Source of the DNA: Babylonia areolata
Lineage: Eukaryota > Mollusca > Gastropoda > Neogastropoda > Buccinidae
NCBI RefSeq assembly: GCF_041734735.1
Contig: NC_134878.1
Location: 36,329,229 to 36,393,228, forward strand
Reading direction: 5' to 3'
DNA length: 64,000 bases
Part shown: one piece after another, positions 59,985 to 64,000 of the stretch
Position numbering within the stretch: position 1 is the stretch's first letter
How the letters are laid out: every line of letters starts with the position of its first letter
Position numbers and translations under genes: made by a program
Notes under the pieces: model-generated
What the model was told of the DNA's origin: nothing
Database searches by the model: none
What the model saw: only the letters and a program-made list of their open reading frames with translations

Positions 59985-60459
59985 AGAACATGTGTCTGTT
60001 CTGTGGGTAGAGTTTGATGATGAAGGTGTCAGGAAAAAGACCCGTGAACAGAACAAACAGCTCTACACACAGAACATCAACACAAAGTGGACTCCTGTCT
60101 TCCAAAGTGTGAAGCAGTTTCGTGTTGGAAAACGTCAGAACGTTGCAGTTCTGCGTAGACAGTTCCCTTTGACGGCTTACTCTGCTATCACCATCCACAA
60201 GTCACAGGGCTCCACGCTGGAGAACGTGGCAGTGTCGTTTCAGGGAGCAGCACACCACCATCTAGTGTATGTGGCTCTCAGCAGAGCCAGAACTATGGCT
60301 GGTCCCCACCTGCTTGACTTTGATCCAAAGAAGATCAGAGTGTCACCAAAAGTTAAGCAGGAAATGGAAAGACTGAGACAAGAACCTGTTTTGCCCTGTC
60401 TGACTGATCGTCAGCAGTTTTCCACCACAGGGTTTGTGATTGTGTTTCACAACACCTGA
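59956..60459 (+). pseudogene. Pif1-type helicase, C-terminal fragment (Helentron)
   Basis: The recognisable helicase begins around residue 64 (AVLRRQFPLTAYSAITIHKS). Motif V-like TIHKSQGSTL is at residues 79-88 and motif VI YVALSRAR at 105-112, followed by GPHLLDFDPKKI. This is the classic end of Pif1-family helicases, which in Helitrons unwind the donor strand. There is no ATG at the left end and motifs I-IV are missing, so it is a fragment. The frame ends at TGA 60457-60459, but the same frame continues open into the endonuclease, so a single TGA (probably an old TGG Trp codon) separates the two. Confidence 0.85.
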
Positions 60460-60501
60460 TCACTTCACAAACACATTGCTGATCTCCGTGCAGACAGGAA
60501 C

Positions 60502-61065
60502 TTGCTACAAGCAAGCCTCATGTTTATTTCTGAAACATGGGAGCATGAACAGAATGACCCGGAACACTACAAGATTGCAGATTTTACTGTGGTTGCCAGA
60601 AACACAGCTTCAGTGAAAGGCTGTCATTCACATGCTGGTACACTTGTTTATACCAGAGATCACAGTCTGCCATTCAGTAGCAGTGCTAGCCAGAAGTGCA
60701 GCAGTGGCATTGAAATCACCGTGGTTGATGCCAGTACCAGCGTTAGAGGACTGGCTGTTGTTGGGATCTACTGTCCTCCACATGTCAGCATCACAGTTTT
60801 GTGTGCAGAACTCAGAGCAGTTATTCAGCAGGAGCTCACAAGTCACACTCATGTTATCATTGGAGGAGACTTCAACAGTGATGCTTCCCGTGGACTGCCT
60901 AGACCTCTTCAAGAGTTCTGTGAACAGTTCAGTCTGCAACAGCTGATCAAAGATCCCACCACAGACATGACTCGACACTGGATCTGGTTCTCACAAATGT
61001 GCCTGAGCCAACTCCTGCTAGTGTACTGGAGTTGTGGTACTCCGATCATAAGCCATGTTGGATAG
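60502..61065 (+). pseudogene. AP-like endonuclease domain of the Helentron
   Basis: Same reading frame as the helicase fragment upstream. It carries endonuclease motifs: FISETW with the metal-binding Glu (residues 8-13), IYCPP (89-93) and VIIGGDFNSD (118-127). After about 60975 the sequence slips one base: the frame given here ends in unrelated residues, while another frame continues LDLVLTNVPEP to ELWYSDHKPCW with the expected SDH motif, ending near 61078. One lost base therefore explains the change. The domain resembles LINE (CR1/L2-like) endonucleases, as described for Helentrons. An isolated LINE fragment is the alternative but does not explain the in-frame helicase. Confidence 0.8.
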
Positions 61066-61080
61066 TGTATCTATATTGAA

Positions 61081-63647
61081 ATCAGGATGGGACTTTTTTC
61101 GTTTTTTTTTAAGGCCTGGGAACCTTCCTTTTAAGTAATGATGGTTCTTGTGTGTGTGGTCTGGTGGTCAACCTTTTATCTCTTATTTTTTTTGATGTCA
61201 TTACTCTTGCTTATGAGTATGACACGCTCTCTGTGTCTGTGTATCATCATCAGATTTCTCATCTGTTGTGGAGTTATTGAGAAAGATAGTTGGATAGGTA
61301 TAGATATGTATGAAATATTTCTGTTTTATTCTTACGTGACGAGGTGGTAAGGTGGTGTTAGAGAAGGTGAAGACAGGTAGAAGGTGTTAGCAGAAGAGAG
61401 CTGCAGCCAGGCAAGGTAGACTCAGGAAGGCGGTGCGCCGGTTTTTCTTCTTTTATTCTCTCATTCTTCCAGACCAGGAGAGTTCTCTATTTGTCTGGCA
61501 CTCGCTCACTCCTTATATTCTGTTCCGCCGAACCGCAAAGCCAGCGCCACGAAGCGACTCACGAAACCGGGCCTCCGCGAGCCTTGAGGGGCCAAGCTTG
61601 TGTTTGACCAAATTTGGCGGCTTCTGACTTTCGGCTCGGGGAACTAACATAGACATATTATATATCACACAAAACTACAAGAAACGAGCATTTTCTTAAG
61701 CTAAACCATTTTCTACAAAAATAATGTAGTTAAAAACTAAACAAAAAGAGTCACTGAATGAACGAGCTTTTAACGAGTTCATGTATCATTTTTGTACATT
61801 ACAACAATTAAAACGTCGCGATATGTAATATAATTGCAACAGTTAAGTAACTGAAAATCCTGAATTTCCAACTATATAAAAATCATCTATAGAATCTGCT
61901 TCTAGAGTAAAGATTTTTTATGTCAAAATTCAAGAGAAAACTCAACAGACAGCTCCCATGTCGTCACCGGTTGGCGGTGCTTTTGGCACTTGTGATCGAC
62001 AATGAAATACTTCGTTTAAACCAACTACAACACAACTATACATGTATGATACAAATCAGATTGATAACAGAAATGCAAACATCTGCAAGACACGCTATAA
62101 AAATGTCTAGGTATTGTAAAAACGTATTTTGCTCAAATCGGCACTGAGAAATTCCAATGGCTTGAAGAAGAGAGAGTTTTGTGGGGCCGAAATACTGTCA
62201 GACATTTCGTACTATCGCATGCCTATAACTTAGGTGTACACGGAATGCGATACACGAGAAGAAAGCTTAATCATTTACATTTTAATGCACAATCTAAATT
62301 CCACGGCAGCTATATCGATTTATAGAAAACAAGGTATTTTACATGTTTCAACTGAGTGGATTTCGAAGATCGCGCCAAAATTCATTCACATAAATATTAG
62401 TTTAAAAGAGTTATAGGCTACCTGGCCAAATGATATCATTACAGTTGAGAAGTATGATCTTTCTGAAGTCCAATAACATAAAAACTATAATCTAATCTAT
62501 AAGGAAGTGTTTATAATTTAACAAATGGATGAAAATCATCATGCGGTTCCGTGTAAAGGGAGATAACTTGTGACCGATTTACAATTTCCTTGGTAACCTT
62601 CGGCGAGTCACAAAAGTCGTCTGCTAAGCTGGCCCAACGAAGATTGTAGCCAACCCGGCTACACTTATCATAACATAATAGGGATGAAACATAAAAGGTA
62701 CTCATTCCTTTTTGTCTCGTTTTGGGTGGGGGTGGGGGGAATTAAATTTTTCACTTGAGATTGACATACAATGATTCATTTTAAGATTCTGAAATGTTAA
62801 CAAATGATACATGCTTTTTAGTGTCAGTGTATCTTCTTTTTTTTTCCGAAAGGTGAGGGGGTGCGGTGAGCAGTATAATGAATTGATGTTTACCTTTTTA
62901 TATATGTCACAGGTTTCCAGTCCTAAAATTCAAACTGTTACAGTAACCTGGGCTTGAAACTAATTGTTCTTTTGTTGTGTGTGTTTGGAAAAGCATACTT
63001 AATTATGATACTTGATAGAATAGGTAAATCCAACAGTCACTGGCTTGCAGCATAAAATTTTATCATTACAAAGTTTAAGTGTCCAGTTCAGCTTCAAGTA
63101 TCTGCCATCAAACGGGTTGATAGATCAGATACATAACAAATAGAAGTTTACAATTGCATATTAATTGACATTTGATCACATGCAGCCACAGCAGAAGCTT
63201 TGGACACTTGTGCATGTTGTTTGCACAAAACAGTGCATTGCTGTGTTGGCATGCACTTTTTCTTAAATAGATGCCTTGATCAGGAAATTTGGGATTGTTG
63301 AAAAAACTTGCTTCACATATATGATGTAGATCTATAGCTCTTTCTCGTGAGATGGTCCATTCTCATTTGAAGAGGGTTTGTGGTGTGGAGGGTATACTGC
63401 CTTGTACTGGTGTTGTAGGCATGGAATTATGGTTAATCAGCAGAGACAGTGAAATGTCAATAAAAATTGTAGCATAAGAAGACCAGATTTAAATGCTTAA
63501 ACAGAATCCATTGTTTTACATTTTTTTCTTTAAATTGCAAACTATTCAGTAAACATTAGTGCTAATATATTGTGTTTTACAGAGTGAGCTTCACATTGGT
63601 TTGTATATGACATTCTGACAAATGAATACATGAATAAACTTGATATG
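61081..63647. other. Unassigned DNA; GC-rich patch and mollusc-type motif
   Basis: No gene recognised. 61400-61640 is GC-richer than its surroundings (GCCGAACCGC, CCTCCGCGAGCC) and its base composition suggests an inserted element or regulatory patch. A TATATAAAA lies at about 61873. AAAGGGAGATAAC at about 62556-62568 matches a motif I recall as widespread in mollusc repeats. Short frames (61920-62147, 62234-62416) lack any domain. Confidence 0.4.
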
Positions 63648-63862
63648 TTACTACCCCATGGAACTGATACCTTGTCGTGGTGGGGTAGCTTGAGTGCTTC
63701 AGTGACCTGTCGAGCTATGTCAGCTGATGTGTCACATGCCTGGTAGGGCCTCCCATGCTGGACAGGTTGTGGGTATTTGTTCCACAAACTATACCAGCTG
63801 GCATGATGCACGCATTTTAGGGTTTCCCTTGCTGAAAAGGTTGTATGGTAGAAGCCCGACAA
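63648..63862 (+). mobile_element. Possible LINE 5' UTR module
   Basis: CTTGTCGTGGTGGGGTAGC, GAGCTATGTCAGCTGATG, CCTGGTAGGGCCTCCCATG and GGTAGAAGCCCGACAAA occur in order. This resembles a 5' UTR module I recall from animal LINEs (I/Nimb-like or related). No EN or RT coding follows within the remaining 140 bases, so it is either truncated or spliced out of view. The minus-strand 106-codon frame across it is probably incidental. Confidence 0.3.
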
Positions 63863-63935
63863 AATTCAGTTTCAAACGCCTGTCTTTGCATATTTATCTC
63901 TTATGACTGACAATTCGTCGTCCTTCTGTTTCAGG

Positions 63936-64000
63936 AAATGGACATCAGCCAGGACAGGAACAACAGAATCTTCTGTGAGAAAACCTGTATGCTTTTGATC
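63936..64000 (+). other. Candidate exon start at window edge
   Basis: A strong acceptor (GTCCTTCTGTTTCAG) is followed by sequence open in one frame to the window end (EMDISQDRNNRIFCEKTCML...) and in another to a stop (GNGHQPGQEQQNLL then TGA). No homology is recognised. Confidence 0.2.

Larger units (their letters stand above)
59514..61080 (+). mobile_element. Helentron-type (Helitron2) remnant, internally deleted
   Basis: Three coding pieces on the + strand together identify a Helentron: zinc fingers plus OTU active site, the end of a Pif1 helicase, and an AP-like endonuclease. That combination with rolling-circle Rep/helicase is the known Helentron/Helitron2 architecture. The Rep nuclease and helicase motifs I-IV are absent, with a deletion junction near 59950-59975. 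Termini could not be placed, so the coordinates cover only the recognisable coding DNA. Confidence 0.75.

Noticed and set aside
61400-61640. Solo LTR or promoter CpG island
   Set aside because: GC-rich, but no paired repeat, no target duplication and no clear core promoter could be seen; left unassigned.

Overview
This is eukaryotic DNA, most likely from a mollusc and probably a gastropod. That is an inference from four things: the repeat families, GT-AG splice-like signals, AT-rich non-coding DNA, and the AGGGAGATAAC motif that I recall as common in mollusc repeats. Almost the whole window is repetitive. I could not identify any complete host gene.

Layout. Positions 1-260 are the 3' end of an RTE-like LINE. 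Positions 261-14423 are a 338-bp satellite array, interrupted at 3715-7885 by a full-length RTE-like LINE of about 4.17 kb. A 100-N gap (14424-14523) follows. The same satellite then continues in the opposite orientation to 33900, where there is a second 100-N gap (33901-34000). Positions 34001-35000 are trinucleotide microsatellites. Positions 35001-48543 are a minisatellite with a 24-25 bp core, purine-rich on the + strand up to about 45220 and pyrimidine-rich (inverted) after it. A small piggyBac-type MITE sits in it at 44908-45139. A second microsatellite block and a 1.64-kb repeat bounded by two related palindromes run to about 50405.

Positions 50941-56805 are a tandem array of an approximately 877-bp cassette in five copies, the last partial. 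The second and third copies carry the same roughly 1.05-kb piggyBac deletion derivative at the same TTAA, while the first and fourth copies show the uninterrupted TTAA. Positions 56806-59513 are mostly unassigned, with a few intron-exon-like signals. Positions 59514 to about 61080 are the remains of a Helentron-type (Helitron2) rolling-circle transposon: zinc fingers plus the OTU active-site motif, joined across a large internal deletion to the end of a Pif1-type helicase, which is followed in the same frame by an AP-like endonuclease. The rest is unassigned DNA with one possible LINE 5' UTR module near 63650-63860.

The biology here is satellite evolution and transposon traffic. The satellite has a recurring multi-monomer order (higher-order repeats) at its edges and a nearly uniform core. 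Two LINE copies that differ by a few percent end at exactly the same satellite position, which suggests either satellite-targeted insertion or array amplification. The very long open frames in the minisatellite and the repeated 68-codon frames in the satellite are composition or period effects and are not annotated as genes.
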